DNA of 64,000 bases from assembly GCF_004217285.1 (NCBI RefSeq), contig NZ_SHKS01000012.1:1-64000 (forward strand), given 5' to 3'. Source of the DNA: Streptomyces sp. BK239. Lineage in GTDB: Bacteria > Actinomycetota > Actinomycetes > Streptomycetales > Streptomycetaceae. A model generated the notes under the pieces. That model was not told the origin of the DNA. It was given only the letters and a program-made list of their open reading frames with translations, and made no database searches. Each line of letters starts with the position of its first letter. The stretch's first letter is position 1. Position numbers and translations under genes: made by a program. Shown here in pieces: positions 1-8,040 of this stretch.

Positions 1-63
1 GGGCGAGGCTTCTTCTTCCCCATGCTCTCCATGATGGACATCCTCCCGGGGCTGAACCCCTGA
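1..63 (+). CDS. 3' end of an unidentified protein (partial)
   Basis: Frame 1 is open from the window edge and stops at TGA 61-63, giving a short hydrophobic tail that ends MMDILPGLNP. This reading agrees with the gap that follows and with the converging methyltransferase gene. Only about 20 residues are visible, so no family can be named. It does not look like the usual C-terminus of Ffh, which lies a few genes upstream in related streptomycetes. Confidence 0.4.
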   Translation, partial: GRGFFFPMLSMMDILPGLNP

Positions 64-196
64 TCTCGGATGTCCGCCAAAACGGATCAAGCCCACTAGG
101 GCCTGCCCCGGCCCGTCCGGCCTCGGGCCTCGCCCAGGCCCATAGGCTCGCCCGGGCTTGGGTTCGCCAGGCCCGTGAGGCCGCCGGTGGCATCCC

Positions 197-1111
197 TCAG
201 GGGGTCCGGGCGATCAGGTACCGGAACACGTTCGGCATCCACACCGTGCCGTCCGGCCGACGGTACGGGTGCAGCGCCTCGGTGATCTCCTTGTCGACCT
301 GCGCCTGGTCCGTCGCGGAGATCGCCGCGTCGAACAGGCCTGTCGACAGCAGGCCCTTGAGGGCGCTGGCCACGCTCGCGTAGCCGAACGGGCAGGCCAC
401 GCGCCCGGATCCGTCCGGCTTCAGCCCGGCGCGCTGGGCGACCTCCTCCAGGTCGTCACGCAGGGCCGGACGCCAACTGCCCGCTGAGCGCAAAGGTTCG
501 GTCAGTTTGGTGGCCACCCGCAGCACCGTGGACGTGGCGCAGCGCTCCGGCGGGCCCCAGCCGACGAGCACGACGGGCGCGCCGCGTCGGGCGAGCGGAG
601 CGGCGGCCGCGAGCTGCTCGCCGAGCCCCTCGGAGTCGCCGGCGAGACAGCCGATGGGCTCGAAGGCGGTCACGATGTCGTACGGAGCCGTCGCCGCGTC
701 GGAAGGGTCCCGCGAGCCGTCGGCCGAGTCCTCGCCGGGGTTCGAGCGCGTGCCGTCCCCGAGGTCCTGCAGCGTGCCGTCGACGAGGCGGACGGCGTCG
801 CGCGCGTGTGCGTCCCAGGACGACGGGGCCAGCCGCCGCCGGGCGAGGGCCAGCCGCTCCGGGAAGGAGGACTCGACGCCCGTGACGCGGGCGCCCGCGG
901 AGACGGCCGTCAGCAGGGCCAGCCCGGAGCCGCAGCCCAGGGCCAGCAGCCGCGTGCCCGGACCCACGTCCAGCCGCTCGTAGACGGCCTCGTGGAGCGG
1001 AACCAGCATCCGCTCCTGGATCTCGGACCAGTCACGCGCGCGTGCCGCCAGGTCCGCGCGGGGCACCGGCCCCGCTTGAGGCCGGTGCTGGCGCACGAGC
1101 GTAGGTGTCAT
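197..1111 (-). CDS. SAM-dependent class I methyltransferase
   Basis: The protein has about 304 residues and a clear SAM-binding motif I (LLALGCGSGLALL, near residue 55) followed by an acidic post-I segment (VTGVESS), as in class I methyltransferases. The first 50 residues (WSEIQERMLVPLHEAVYERL) resemble the helical lead-in of small-molecule methyltransferases such as the UbiE/SmtA group. The substrate cannot be told. I chose the ATG at 1111, with GGGGCG about 8 bases upstream; an in-frame TTG at 1126 would add five residues. It stands alone, converging on the unidentified gene at the left edge. The segment around residues 110-130 is charged and low in complexity. Confidence 0.75.
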   Translation of the reverse strand: MTPTLVRQHRPQAGPVPRADLAARARDWSEIQERMLVPLHEAVYERLDVGPGTRLLALGCGSGLALLTAVSAGARVTGVESSFPERLALARRRLAPSSWDAHARDAVRLVDGTLQDLGDGTRSNPGEDSADGSRDPSDAATAPYDIVTAFEPIGCLAGDSEGLGEQLAAAAPLARRGAPVVLVGWGPPERCATSTVLRVATKLTEPLRSAGSWRPALRDDLEEVAQRAGLKPDGSGRVACPFGYASVASALKGLLSTGLFDAAISATDQAQVDKEITEALHPYRRPDGTVWMPNVFRYLIARTP

Positions 1112-1742
1112 GGAAAAGCGCCCCAATCCGCAGTGAGTTGCCGCTGATCATCGAGGTGGCCCCGTCAGTGCGCTCGCACTCCCCGTATGCCAGGTAACTC
1201 CGCACTCGGTTCCGCGTCCAGGGGTCGCGGGGCCCGGCTTGCGGTCCGGGCGCCGGTGTGACCGGATTTCACGTTCCGGTAACCCGGGCCCGTACCATCG
1301 CGCCATGGCGAGGGCGCCCGGCCGCCCGCCGGGCCGTCCGGGCCGACGGGCATGAGGCGGGGGCCGCCGGGAACAGGCAGACCGGACGGCGTCCCGCCGC
1401 GGAGGCGGGGCGGTGCCCGAGCGCGGGGCCCGGCCCGGTAACGTCGCCCTCGTGGCGTACGCCGACCGGGTCGTCGCACCGCGGCGGGGGAGCGGCCGGA
1501 AACGCCTCTTGCGCTCCCGGGGAGAGTCGGGTCGCCCGGCGCGCGAACGGAGCGCGGACATCGTCTACGCGCCGGTACGTATCGCGGACTACGTACCACC
1601 TTGGTACGGCCTGTGAGGCTTCTCCGCAGATCAGCGCACCCGCCCTCGTCAGGACGCATCAGAGGCAACTGACGGGTAAGTGCAAATTATTTGGGATGGC
1701 CCGGAATAGGAACACAGGGGCACCCACGCTCGTTGTCATTAC
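1112..1742. other. Intergenic region with nested inverted repeats
   Basis: This 630-base gap separates the divergent methyltransferase and SprT-like genes. Several overlapping reading frames cross it on both strands, but none has family resemblance or a ribosome binding site, so I treat it as non-coding. It contains GGTACGTA (1574-1581) and its exact inverse TACGTACC (1590-1597). An overlapping second inverted repeat runs GTACCA-CCT-TGGTAC (1593-1607). A relatively A/T-rich patch at 1680-1712 probably holds the promoter of the downstream gene. Confidence 0.5.
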
Positions 1743-2339
1743 GTGAGCACGACACAGACACCACCTGTTCTCGCCGCAGAGCTGGCACAGGCGTGGGCCG
1801 ACATTCAGCGGTACCACCCCGAGTTGCCGGACCTTGCCGCGCCAGAGTCCCTGATCGGGGAGTCGTCGTCCGCCTGCGGTCACGAGCTCTCCTTCGAGCG
1901 GCTGCTGCACGAGGCGGTCCACGGGATCGCCGCCTCGCGCGGCGTCCGTGACACCTCCCGGGCCGGCCGCTACCACAACCGCCGATTCCTCGCGATCGCC
2001 GAGGAGCTGGGCCTGGACCACCCCGAGGAGCCGCACCCCAGCAGCGGCTTCTCGCTGGTCACGCTCAACCCCGAGGCCAAGCGGCGCTACCGGCCGACCA
2101 TCGACCGTCTCCACCGGGCCCTCAAGGCGCACCTGGCGGCCACCTCCGCCGACACCACCCGCGCCTTCCGCGGCCCGGCCGCCCGGCACGGCTCCTCCGG
2201 GGGCGGCGTCCGCGTCAAGGCGGTCTGCGACTGCGGCCGCAACGTCCGCGTCGTGCCGTCGGTCCTGGCCCAGGCGCCGATCGTCTGCGGCGGCTGCGGC
2301 AAGCCGTTCCGCATCCCGGAAATCATGGGCGCGGCGTAA
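1743..2339 (+). CDS. SprT-like zinc metallopeptidase-type protein
   Basis: The protein has 198 residues. It carries an HExxH motif (HEAVH, residues 56-60) followed by YHNRRFLAIAEELGL, where H78 is a plausible third zinc ligand, the arrangement of SprT-like zincin domains. The C-terminus (from about residue 163) has two Cys pairs, CDCG and CGGCG about 20 residues apart, as in a zinc ribbon. Protease activity and substrate are inferred. SprT/Spartan proteins act on DNA-protein crosslinks in other organisms, but nothing here shows that. The GTG start has no good Shine-Dalgarno sequence and may be close to leaderless. A perfect hairpin follows the gene. Confidence 0.7.
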   Translation: MSTTQTPPVLAAELAQAWADIQRYHPELPDLAAPESLIGESSSACGHELSFERLLHEAVHGIAASRGVRDTSRAGRYHNRRFLAIAEELGLDHPEEPHPSSGFSLVTLNPEAKRRYRPTIDRLHRALKAHLAATSADTTRAFRGPAARHGSSGGGVRVKAVCDCGRNVRVVPSVLAQAPIVCGGCGKPFRIPEIMGAA

Positions 2340-2400
2340 CCGGGAGACACCGGCATCTCGTGGCTGCCGGTCCCCGGACGACTCGCCCACCCCGACACCG

Positions 2401-2430
2401 CCCCCGCGCCGCCCGAAACCGGCGCGGGGG
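2401..2430 (+). terminator. Hairpin terminator after the SprT-like gene
   Basis: A perfect 10-bp stem, CCCCCGCGCC (2401-2410) with GGCGCGGGGG (2421-2430), encloses a 10-base loop 60 bases after the stop codon. It has no T-tract, as is common in Streptomyces. Confidence 0.7.
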
Positions 2431-2632
2431 CGGAACCAGCCATGGAATCCATGGGTCCGAGCCCCCGCCGAAAGCGACCCGCGGGGTGTGGCACAATGGC
2501 TAGCTGTACTCGACAGCCGCACAGGACCCCTCTCTCCTCCGGCTGACGCGTCCGTCGGGCACTCGGGTACCGCAACCCCACGCGGCAATCTCGCCGTGCC
2601 CAACCACGTCAAATCCAGGAGAACCCACTCCC
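2431..2632 (+). promoter_or_regulatory. rpsP promoter and long leader
   Basis: About 200 bases separate the terminator from the rpsP start. CACAAT near 2493 and TAGCTG near 2500 are -10-like, but neither has a good -35. The leader then has a pyrimidine-rich segment (2524-2553, GGACCCC...CTCTCCTCC...CTGACGCG) whose TCTCCT can pair with AGGAGA in the rpsP ribosome binding site (near 2617-2622). A close relative of this motif recurs at 48966-48995. A role in translational control is inference. Confidence 0.45.
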
Positions 2633-3055
2633 GTGGCAGTCAAGATCAAGCTGAAGCGTCTGGGCAAGATCCGTTCGCCTCACTACCGCATCGTCGTCGC
2701 CGACTCCCGCACCCGCCGTGACGGCCGTGCGATCGAGGAGATCGGCAAGTACCACCCGACGTACAACCCGTCGGTCATCGAGGTCGACGCGGACCGCGTG
2801 GCGTACTGGCTGGGTGTCGGCGCGCAGCCGACCGAGCCCGTCCTCGCCATCCTGAAGAAGACCGGCGACTGGCAGAAGTTCAAGGGCGAGCCCGCCCCGG
2901 CTCCGCTGCTGACCGCCGAGCCGAAGAAGGCGCGCCCGTCGTTCGAGGCCCTCGGTGGCGACGACACGGGCAAGGGTGAGGCGATCACCCAGAAGAAGAA
3001 GGCCGAGAAGAAGGACGAGGCCGCCGCCGAGTCCTCCGAGTCGACCGAGGCCTGA
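2633..3055 (+). CDS. rpsP: 30S ribosomal protein bS16
   Basis: A 140-residue protein beginning MAVKIKLKRLGKIRSPHYRI, the diagnostic bS16 N-terminus, with RTRRDGRAIEEIGKYHP following. bS16 binds 16S rRNA early in 30S assembly. The body is normal; the C-terminal 50 residues are the actinobacterial Lys/Glu/Ala-rich extension. The start is GTG with AGGAG about 12 bases upstream. It heads a cluster with the KH protein, rimM, trmD and rplS, which links ribosome production to rRNA and tRNA maturation. Confidence 0.97.
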   Translation: MAVKIKLKRLGKIRSPHYRIVVADSRTRRDGRAIEEIGKYHPTYNPSVIEVDADRVAYWLGVGAQPTEPVLAILKKTGDWQKFKGEPAPAPLLTAEPKKARPSFEALGGDDTGKGEAITQKKKAEKKDEAAAESSESTEA

Positions 3056-3060
3056 GCAGC

Positions 3061-3300
3061 ATGCTCGAAGAGGCGCTTGAGCACCTCGTGAAGGGCATCG
3101 TCGACAACCCTGACGATGTGCAGGTCGCCTCGCGCAACCTGCGCCGCGGGCGTGTGCTGGAGGTCCGGGTCCACCCCGACGACCTCGGCAAGGTGATCGG
3201 CCGCAACGGCCGCACCGCACGCGCCCTGCGCACCGTCGTGGGCGCCATCGGCGGCCGCGGCGTCCGCGTCGACCTCGTCGACGTGGACCACGTCCGCTGA
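3061..3300 (+). CDS. KH-domain RNA-binding protein (KhpA type)
   Basis: This 79-residue protein is a single KH domain with the GxxG loop in VIGRNGRTARALR. It starts at ATG 5 bases after the rpsP stop, so translation is probably coupled. Small KH proteins of this family bind RNA in many Gram-positive bacteria, usually encoded between rpsP and rimM as here. The RNA targets are not evident from the sequence. Confidence 0.92.
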   Translation: MLEEALEHLVKGIVDNPDDVQVASRNLRRGRVLEVRVHPDDLGKVIGRNGRTARALRTVVGAIGGRGVRVDLVDVDHVR

Positions 3301-3383
3301 CGCATCAGCAGCACCGGCTCGGGCCGGGGAGGGCCACTGGGCCGTCCCCGGCCCGCAGTCGTCACGACAGGAGATCTTCGCAA

Positions 3384-3926
3384 GTGCAGCTCGTAGTCGC
3401 ACGGATCGGCCGCGCCCACGGCATCAAGGGCGAGGTCACCGTGGAGGTCCGCACCGATGAGCCGGAACAGCGGCTCGGTCCCGGCGCCGTACTGTTCACG
3501 GACCCCGCCTCCGTGGGTCCGCTCACGATCGAGACCGGCCGGGTGCACAGCGGCCGTCTCCTCCTGCGCTTCGAGGGCGTCGCCGACCGCACCGCCGCCG
3601 AGGCCCTGCGCAACACCCTCCTGATCGCCGAGGTCGACCCCGAGGAACTCCCCGAGGACGAGGACGAGTACTACGACCACCAGCTCATCGACCTCGACGT
3701 GGTGACCGAGGACGGCGAGGAGGTCGGCCGGATCACCGAGATCTCCCACCTGCCCTCCCAGGACCTCTTCATCGTGCAGCGGCCCGACGGCAGCGAGGTG
3801 ATGATCCCGTTCGTCGAGGAGATCGTCACCGAGATCGACCTCGAGGAGCAGCGGGCCGTGATCGCCCCGCCGCCCGGACTGATCGACGACCGGGCCGAGA
3901 TCGCCTCCTCCCGGGACGAGTCCTGA
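3384..3926 (+). CDS. rimM: 16S rRNA processing protein RimM
   Basis: A 180-residue protein with the N-terminal RimM beta-barrel (VARIGRAHGIKGEVTVEVRTDEP) and a C-terminal PRC-barrel (YYDHQLIDLDVVTEDGEEVGRI). RimM helps mature the 30S head domain. The GTG start is preceded by AGGAGAT. The last base overlaps the ATG of trmD (TGATG), showing translational coupling. The 83-base gap from the KH gene holds a G/C-rich hairpin built on GGGCCGGGG and GGCCGTCCCCGGCCC segments. Confidence 0.95.
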   Translation: MQLVVARIGRAHGIKGEVTVEVRTDEPEQRLGPGAVLFTDPASVGPLTIETGRVHSGRLLLRFEGVADRTAAEALRNTLLIAEVDPEELPEDEDEYYDHQLIDLDVVTEDGEEVGRITEISHLPSQDLFIVQRPDGSEVMIPFVEEIVTEIDLEEQRAVIAPPPGLIDDRAEIASSRDES

Positions 3927-4759
3927 TGCGCCTCGACGTCGTCACGATCTTCCCCGAGTACCTCGACCCGTTGAACGTCTCCCTCGTCGGCAAGGCACGC
4001 GCGCGTGGACAGCTCGACGTCCACGTCCACGACCTGCGGCAGTGGACGTACGACCGCCACAACACCGTCGACGACACCCCCTACGGCGGCGGCCCCGGCA
4101 TGGTGATGAAGACCGAGCCCTGGGGCGACGCCCTCGACTCGGTCCTCGCCGACGGCTACGAGAGCGGCGCCCACGCCCCCGCGCTGGTCGTCCCCACCCC
4201 CAGCGGCCGCCCCTTCACCCAGAAACTCGCCGGCGAGCTCTCCGAACGCCCCTGGCTGATCTTCACGCCCGCCCGCTACGAGGGCATCGACCGCCGCGTC
4301 GTCGACGAGTACGCCACCCGCATACCGGTGTACGAGGTCTCCATCGGCGACTACGTCCTCGCCGGTGGCGAGGCGGCCGTGCTCGTCGTCACCGAGGCGG
4401 TGGCCCGGCTGCTGCCCGGCGTCCTCGGCAACGCCGAGTCCCACCGCGACGACTCCTTCGCGCCCGGCGCCATGGCCGACCTCCTGGAAGGGCCCGTCTA
4501 CACCAAGCCCCCCGCCTGGCGCGGCCGGGACATCCCCGAGGTGCTGCTCAGCGGCCACCACGGCAGGATCGCCCGCTGGCGCCGCGACGAGGCCCTCAGC
4601 CGTACGACGGCCAACCGGCCCGACCTGATCGAGCGCGCCGACCCCCGGGCCTTCGACAAGAAGGACCGCGAGATGCTCTCCATCCTGGGCTGGTCCCCGG
4701 ACCCGGAGGGCGAGCCCTACGGCCGATTTTGGCGCAGGACCGGCGGCGTGGAACAATAG
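3926..4759 (+). CDS. trmD: tRNA (guanine-37-N1)-methyltransferase TrmD
   Basis: A 277-residue SPOUT-class enzyme that methylates G37 next to the anticodon to prevent +1 frameshifting. The TrmD signatures are present: YGGGPGMVMKTEPW near residue 52, and the knotted SAM site PVYEVSIGDYVLAGGEAAV near residue 133 with ESHRDDSF after it. The length is normal for the family. Its ATG overlaps the rimM stop. Confidence 0.97.
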   Translation: MRLDVVTIFPEYLDPLNVSLVGKARARGQLDVHVHDLRQWTYDRHNTVDDTPYGGGPGMVMKTEPWGDALDSVLADGYESGAHAPALVVPTPSGRPFTQKLAGELSERPWLIFTPARYEGIDRRVVDEYATRIPVYEVSIGDYVLAGGEAAVLVVTEAVARLLPGVLGNAESHRDDSFAPGAMADLLEGPVYTKPPAWRGRDIPEVLLSGHHGRIARWRRDEALSRTTANRPDLIERADPRAFDKKDREMLSILGWSPDPEGEPYGRFWRRTGGVEQ

Positions 4760-4894
4760 GCCGCTGTTGTGCGCTGTCCGGCGTGCGCCCCTGCCACAGG
4801 GGGACACGACGCCCGCCCCGACGCGCGCGACCACCAACCCAGAACCTCTAGTTCCCGTTGATGACCTGTGGCATCAGCGAAGAAAGCAGACGAA

Positions 4895-5245
4895 ATGTCC
4901 CACCTGCTCGACTCCGTCGACGCCGCGTCGCTGCGCAGCGACGTCCCGGCCTTCCGCCCGGGTGACACCGTCAACGTCCACGTTCGCGTCATCGAGGGCA
5001 ACCGCTCCCGTGTGCAGCAGTTCAAGGGCGTCGTCATCCGCCGTCAGGGCGCCGGTGTCCGCGAGACCTTCACGGTCCGCAAGGTCTCCTTCTCCGTCGG
5101 CGTCGAGCGCACCTTCCCGGTGCACACCCCGATCGTCGAGAAGATCGAGCTCGTCACCCGCGGTGACGTCCGCCGCGCCAAGCTGTACTACCTCCGTGAG
5201 CTCCGCGGCAAGGCCGCGAAGATCAAGGAGAAGCGCGACAACTGA
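4895..5245 (+). CDS. rplS: 50S ribosomal protein bL19
   Basis: The protein begins MSHLLDSVDAASLRSDVPAF and contains the bL19 core RVIEGNRSRVQQFKGVVIRRQGAGVRETFTVRK. bL19 sits at the 30S-50S interface. I chose the ATG at 4895, giving 116 residues, the normal bL19 length. An in-frame GTG at 4868 would add nine residues but is less well placed; GAAAG lies about 10 bases before the ATG. A 135-base gap from trmD leaves room for a separate promoter. Confidence 0.95.
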   Translation: MSHLLDSVDAASLRSDVPAFRPGDTVNVHVRVIEGNRSRVQQFKGVVIRRQGAGVRETFTVRKVSFSVGVERTFPVHTPIVEKIELVTRGDVRRAKLYYLRELRGKAAKIKEKRDN

Positions 5246-5290
5246 GCGCCCTGAGGCGTCCACGGCCCGGCCGGATAACATCTGGCCTCG

Positions 5291-6007
5291 ATGGACACCG
5301 AAGCGCAGCACACGGAGCGCGACCGCTCCTCCGCACCCGCCCCTCCCGAGCACACCTCGGAGGCGGCGGCGCCGGAGGGACGGTCGCGTTTCGCGTTGGC
5401 GGGGCGTGTCACGGAATGGGTCCCCGGCGGGTGGATCAGCCTCACCCTCCTCGCCTGCCTGCTGTTTTCGCTGTTCTTGAACAGCTTCGTGGCTCAGCCC
5501 TTCCAGATTCCCAGCCGATCCATGGAAACCGGATTGAGGATCGGGGACCGGGTTCTCGTAAATAAGTTGGCGTACCGTTTCGGTGCCGAGCCGCGGCGCG
5601 GCGACGTCGTCGTGTTCGACGGCACCGGGTACTTCGGGCACGCGGACTACATCAAACGCGTTGTGGGTGTGGGAAGAGACCACGTGGTCTGCTGTGACAA
5701 GGACGGGAGGATCCAGGTGAACGGCCGGCCGGTCGACGAGTCGACGTTCCTGTACCCGGGCGACAGCCCCTCCACGGTGCCCTTCGACGTCGTCGTGCCC
5801 GAAGGCGCCCTGTTCCTCCTCGGCGACCACCGCGGCGCCTCCAGCGACTCCCGCGATCACCTGGGGTCCCCGGGCGGCGGCATGATCCCCGTCGGCGAGG
5901 TGATCGGCCGCGCCGACTGGATCGTCTGGCCCTTCGCCCACCAGGCCCGACTCCACCGCCCGAGCGCCTACGCGCGCGTGCCGGCCGGGGAGGGCGCCGA
6001 TGGGTAA
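5291..6007 (+). CDS. sipW: Type I signal peptidase SipW
   Basis: A 238-residue S26 signal peptidase, first of four in a row. It has one N-terminal membrane anchor (about 48-66), the catalytic serine box PSRSME (Ser77) and the lysine box DYIKRVVGVG (Lys122), then the conserved GDHRGASSDSRDH. It has no second membrane segment, unlike SipZ. These enzymes cleave signal peptides on the outer face of the membrane. In S. lividans four such paralogues, sipW-sipZ, are known in this order. It overlaps sipX by 8 bases. The Shine-Dalgarno sequence is weak. Confidence 0.93.
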   Translation: MDTEAQHTERDRSSAPAPPEHTSEAAAPEGRSRFALAGRVTEWVPGGWISLTLLACLLFSLFLNSFVAQPFQIPSRSMETGLRIGDRVLVNKLAYRFGAEPRRGDVVVFDGTGYFGHADYIKRVVGVGRDHVVCCDKDGRIQVNGRPVDESTFLYPGDSPSTVPFDVVVPEGALFLLGDHRGASSDSRDHLGSPGGGMIPVGEVIGRADWIVWPFAHQARLHRPSAYARVPAGEGADG

Positions 6008-7097
6008 CCGCGGAAAGCCGCGCGGCGCCCCCGTCAGCGCCGCGGACAACCTCCTGCCCACCGGCGCACGGCGCACGACCACCCCCGGCGGCGGCGGACG
6101 CTCGCGCACGGAACGGCGCAAGCTCCAGCGCAAGGTCAAGCGCAAGCGCAGGCGGAGCGCCGTCCGGGAGATCCCGCTGCTCGTCGGCGTGGCCGTCCTC
6201 ATCGCCCTGGTGCTCAAGACGTTCCTCGTGCAGGCCTTCGTGATCCCGTCCGGCTCGATGGAGCAGACGATCCAGATCGGCGACCGTGTCCTGGTGGACA
6301 AGTTCACCCCGTGGTTCGGCTCCAAGCCGCAGCGCGGCGACGTCGTCGTCTTCAAGGACCCCGGCGGCTGGCTGCAGGACGAGCGGACGACCCCGAAGAA
6401 GGCGGACCCCGTCGTCGTCAAGCAGATCAAGGAAGGGCTCACCTTCATCGGCCTGCTGCCGTCCGACGACGAGAAGGACCTCATCAAACGGGTCGTGGGC
6501 GTGGGCGGCGACCGGGTCCAGTGCTGCGACGGCGCCGGACGCGTCACCGTCAACGGCGTTCCCCTGAACGAGGGAAACTACATCTACCCCGGCGACGCCC
6601 CCTCCGCGATGACCTTCGACATCACCGTCCCTCAGGGCCGGCTCTGGGTGATGGGCGACCACCGGGGCAACTCCGCCGACTCCCGCTTCCACCAGGACAC
6701 CGACTACGGCGGCACGGTCTCCGAGGACGGCGTACTGGGCCGGGCCATGGTCATTGCGTGGCCCCTCGGTCGCTGGAACTCCCTAAAAGAACCGCAAACC
6801 TTTTCCTCCGTGACCGACTCGGGCTTCGCGACGACCTCGGCCCCCGGCACGTCGCATAGGGTTGCTCCCGACCATCCGAACGGACCGGTCGGACTCCCGA
6901 GCCCTGCGGAACTCCCGCTCGTTATGGGAGTGGTGGGCCTGCGCCGTATGTGGGGCAGGCAGCGGCACAGAGTTAGGAGTTGGCGTGGGGGATGTGGCGG
7001 TTGGCGCACGGTCCGGGCACGACGGCGAGGAGTACCGCGGACGTCCCGTGGAAGCGGCCGACCAGGCTACGGACGGCGCCGTGAACTCCGGGAATGA
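6000..7097 (+). CDS. sipX: Type I signal peptidase SipX
   Basis: This frame encodes 365 residues. A very basic N-terminal tail (to about residue 57) is followed by a membrane anchor (58-76), the serine box PSGSME (Ser86), the lysine box DLIKRVVGVGG (Lys163), and GDHRGNSADSRFH. A modest C-terminal hydrophobic stretch (ELPLVMGVVGL) may be a second anchor. The last roughly 38 codons run into the next gene: the stop at 7095-7097 lies 113 bases inside sipY. That tail is Arg/Gly-rich and looks like out-of-frame sipY sequence. The second signal peptidase in the series. Confidence 0.9.
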   Translation: MGNRGKPRGAPVSAADNLLPTGARRTTTPGGGGRSRTERRKLQRKVKRKRRRSAVREIPLLVGVAVLIALVLKTFLVQAFVIPSGSMEQTIQIGDRVLVDKFTPWFGSKPQRGDVVVFKDPGGWLQDERTTPKKADPVVVKQIKEGLTFIGLLPSDDEKDLIKRVVGVGGDRVQCCDGAGRVTVNGVPLNEGNYIYPGDAPSAMTFDITVPQGRLWVMGDHRGNSADSRFHQDTDYGGTVSEDGVLGRAMVIAWPLGRWNSLKEPQTFSSVTDSGFATTSAPGTSHRVAPDHPNGPVGLPSPAELPLVMGVVGLRRMWGRQRHRVRSWRGGCGGWRTVRARRRGVPRTSRGSGRPGYGRRRELRE

Positions 7098-7992
7098 CGT
7101 CCCGGCGGCCGGCGGCGAGGGCCCCGGGGGCGGACAGCCGCCCACCACGGAGCCGGGCCCGGGCGACGGCGCGCCCAGGGCGAAGAAGCCGCGCTCCTTC
7201 TGGAAGGAGCTGCCGATCCTGATCGGCATCGCGCTCGTCCTCGCCCTGCTGATCAAGACGTTCCTGGTGCAGGCGTTCTCGATCCCTTCGGACTCGATGC
7301 AGAACACCCTCCAGCAGGGCGACCGGGTCCTCGTCGACAAGCTCACCCCGTGGTTCGGCTCCGAGCCCGAGCGCGGCGAGGTCGTCGTCTTCCACGACCC
7401 GGACAAGTGGCTCGCGGGCGAGCCCACGCCCGAGCCGAACGCGGTGCAGACCTTCCTCAGCTGGATCGGCCTGATGCCGTCGGCGGAGGAGAAGGACCTG
7501 ATCAAGCGGGTCATCGGCGTCGGCGGCGACACCGTCACCTGCAAGGGCACCGGCCCGCTCACCGTCAACGGCAAGGCCCTCGACGAGCCGTACGTCTACC
7601 CCGGCAACACCCCGTGCAGCCAGGACGACCAGGGCGGCCAGTTCTCTGTGAAGGTTCCCCAGGGGTTCATCTGGGTCATGGGCGACCACCGGCAGAACTC
7701 GCGGGACTCCCGCTACAACCAGTCCGACAAGAACCACGGCATGGTCCCCGTCGACCAGGTCGTCGGCCGCGCCGTCGTCAAGGCCTGGCCGATCAACCGC
7801 TGGGGCACACTGCCCGTGCCGGACACCTTCGACCAGCAAGGCCTGAACCCGCAGGCCGCCGCCTCCACGTCGCTCACCGTCGCCCCGCAGGGCGTCGCCC
7901 TCGCCGGCGCCGTCCCGCTGGTCCTGTGGCGCCGCCGGCGTGCGGACTCCTCCGACGAGCGGACCGCGCCGACGGTGACCTCGGGCAGCTGA
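6985..7992 (+). CDS. sipY: Type I signal peptidase SipY
   Basis: A 335-residue protein if started at GTG 6985, which has AGGAG five bases upstream; starts further 5' would lie deep in sipX without a ribosome binding site. A long Gly/Pro-rich cytoplasmic tail (to about 68) precedes the anchor (about 74-92), the serine box PSDSMQ (Ser104), the lysine box DLIKRVIGVGG (Lys174) and GDHRQNSRDSRYN. The C-terminal hydrophobic run SLTVAPQGVALAGAVPLVLW, followed by RRRR, fits a second anchor. It is co-transcribed with sipW and sipX, judging by the overlaps. Confidence 0.93.
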   Translation: MGDVAVGARSGHDGEEYRGRPVEAADQATDGAVNSGNDVPAAGGEGPGGGQPPTTEPGPGDGAPRAKKPRSFWKELPILIGIALVLALLIKTFLVQAFSIPSDSMQNTLQQGDRVLVDKLTPWFGSEPERGEVVVFHDPDKWLAGEPTPEPNAVQTFLSWIGLMPSAEEKDLIKRVIGVGGDTVTCKGTGPLTVNGKALDEPYVYPGNTPCSQDDQGGQFSVKVPQGFIWVMGDHRQNSRDSRYNQSDKNHGMVPVDQVVGRAVVKAWPINRWGTLPVPDTFDQQGLNPQAAASTSLTVAPQGVALAGAVPLVLWRRRRADSSDERTAPTVTSGS

Positions 7993-8004
7993 CGGGGAAG
8001 GGCT

Positions 8005-8032
8005 TACCCGGCTCGGTACCCCCGGGTAGGGT
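8005..8032 (+). promoter_or_regulatory. Candidate sipZ promoter with inverted repeat
   Basis: The 48-base gap before sipZ contains TACCCGG (8005-8011) and its exact inverse CCGGGTA (8022-8028). The right arm overlaps a -10-like TAGGGT (8027-8032) only 9 bases before the ATG, so the transcript would be nearly leaderless. In S. lividans sipZ is reported to start its own operon, separate from sipWXY, which fits. Confidence 0.45.
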
Positions 8033-8040
8033 GCGGACCC

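Noticed and set aside
64..196. A tRNA or small RNA in the first gap
   Set aside because: Only repeated GGCCC/GGGCC runs are seen. There is no tRNA arm pattern.
1148..1746. Three overlapping open frames between the methyltransferase and SprT-like genes
   Set aside because: They overlap on both strands, are Arg/Pro/Gly-rich, lack ribosome binding sites and show no family resemblance.
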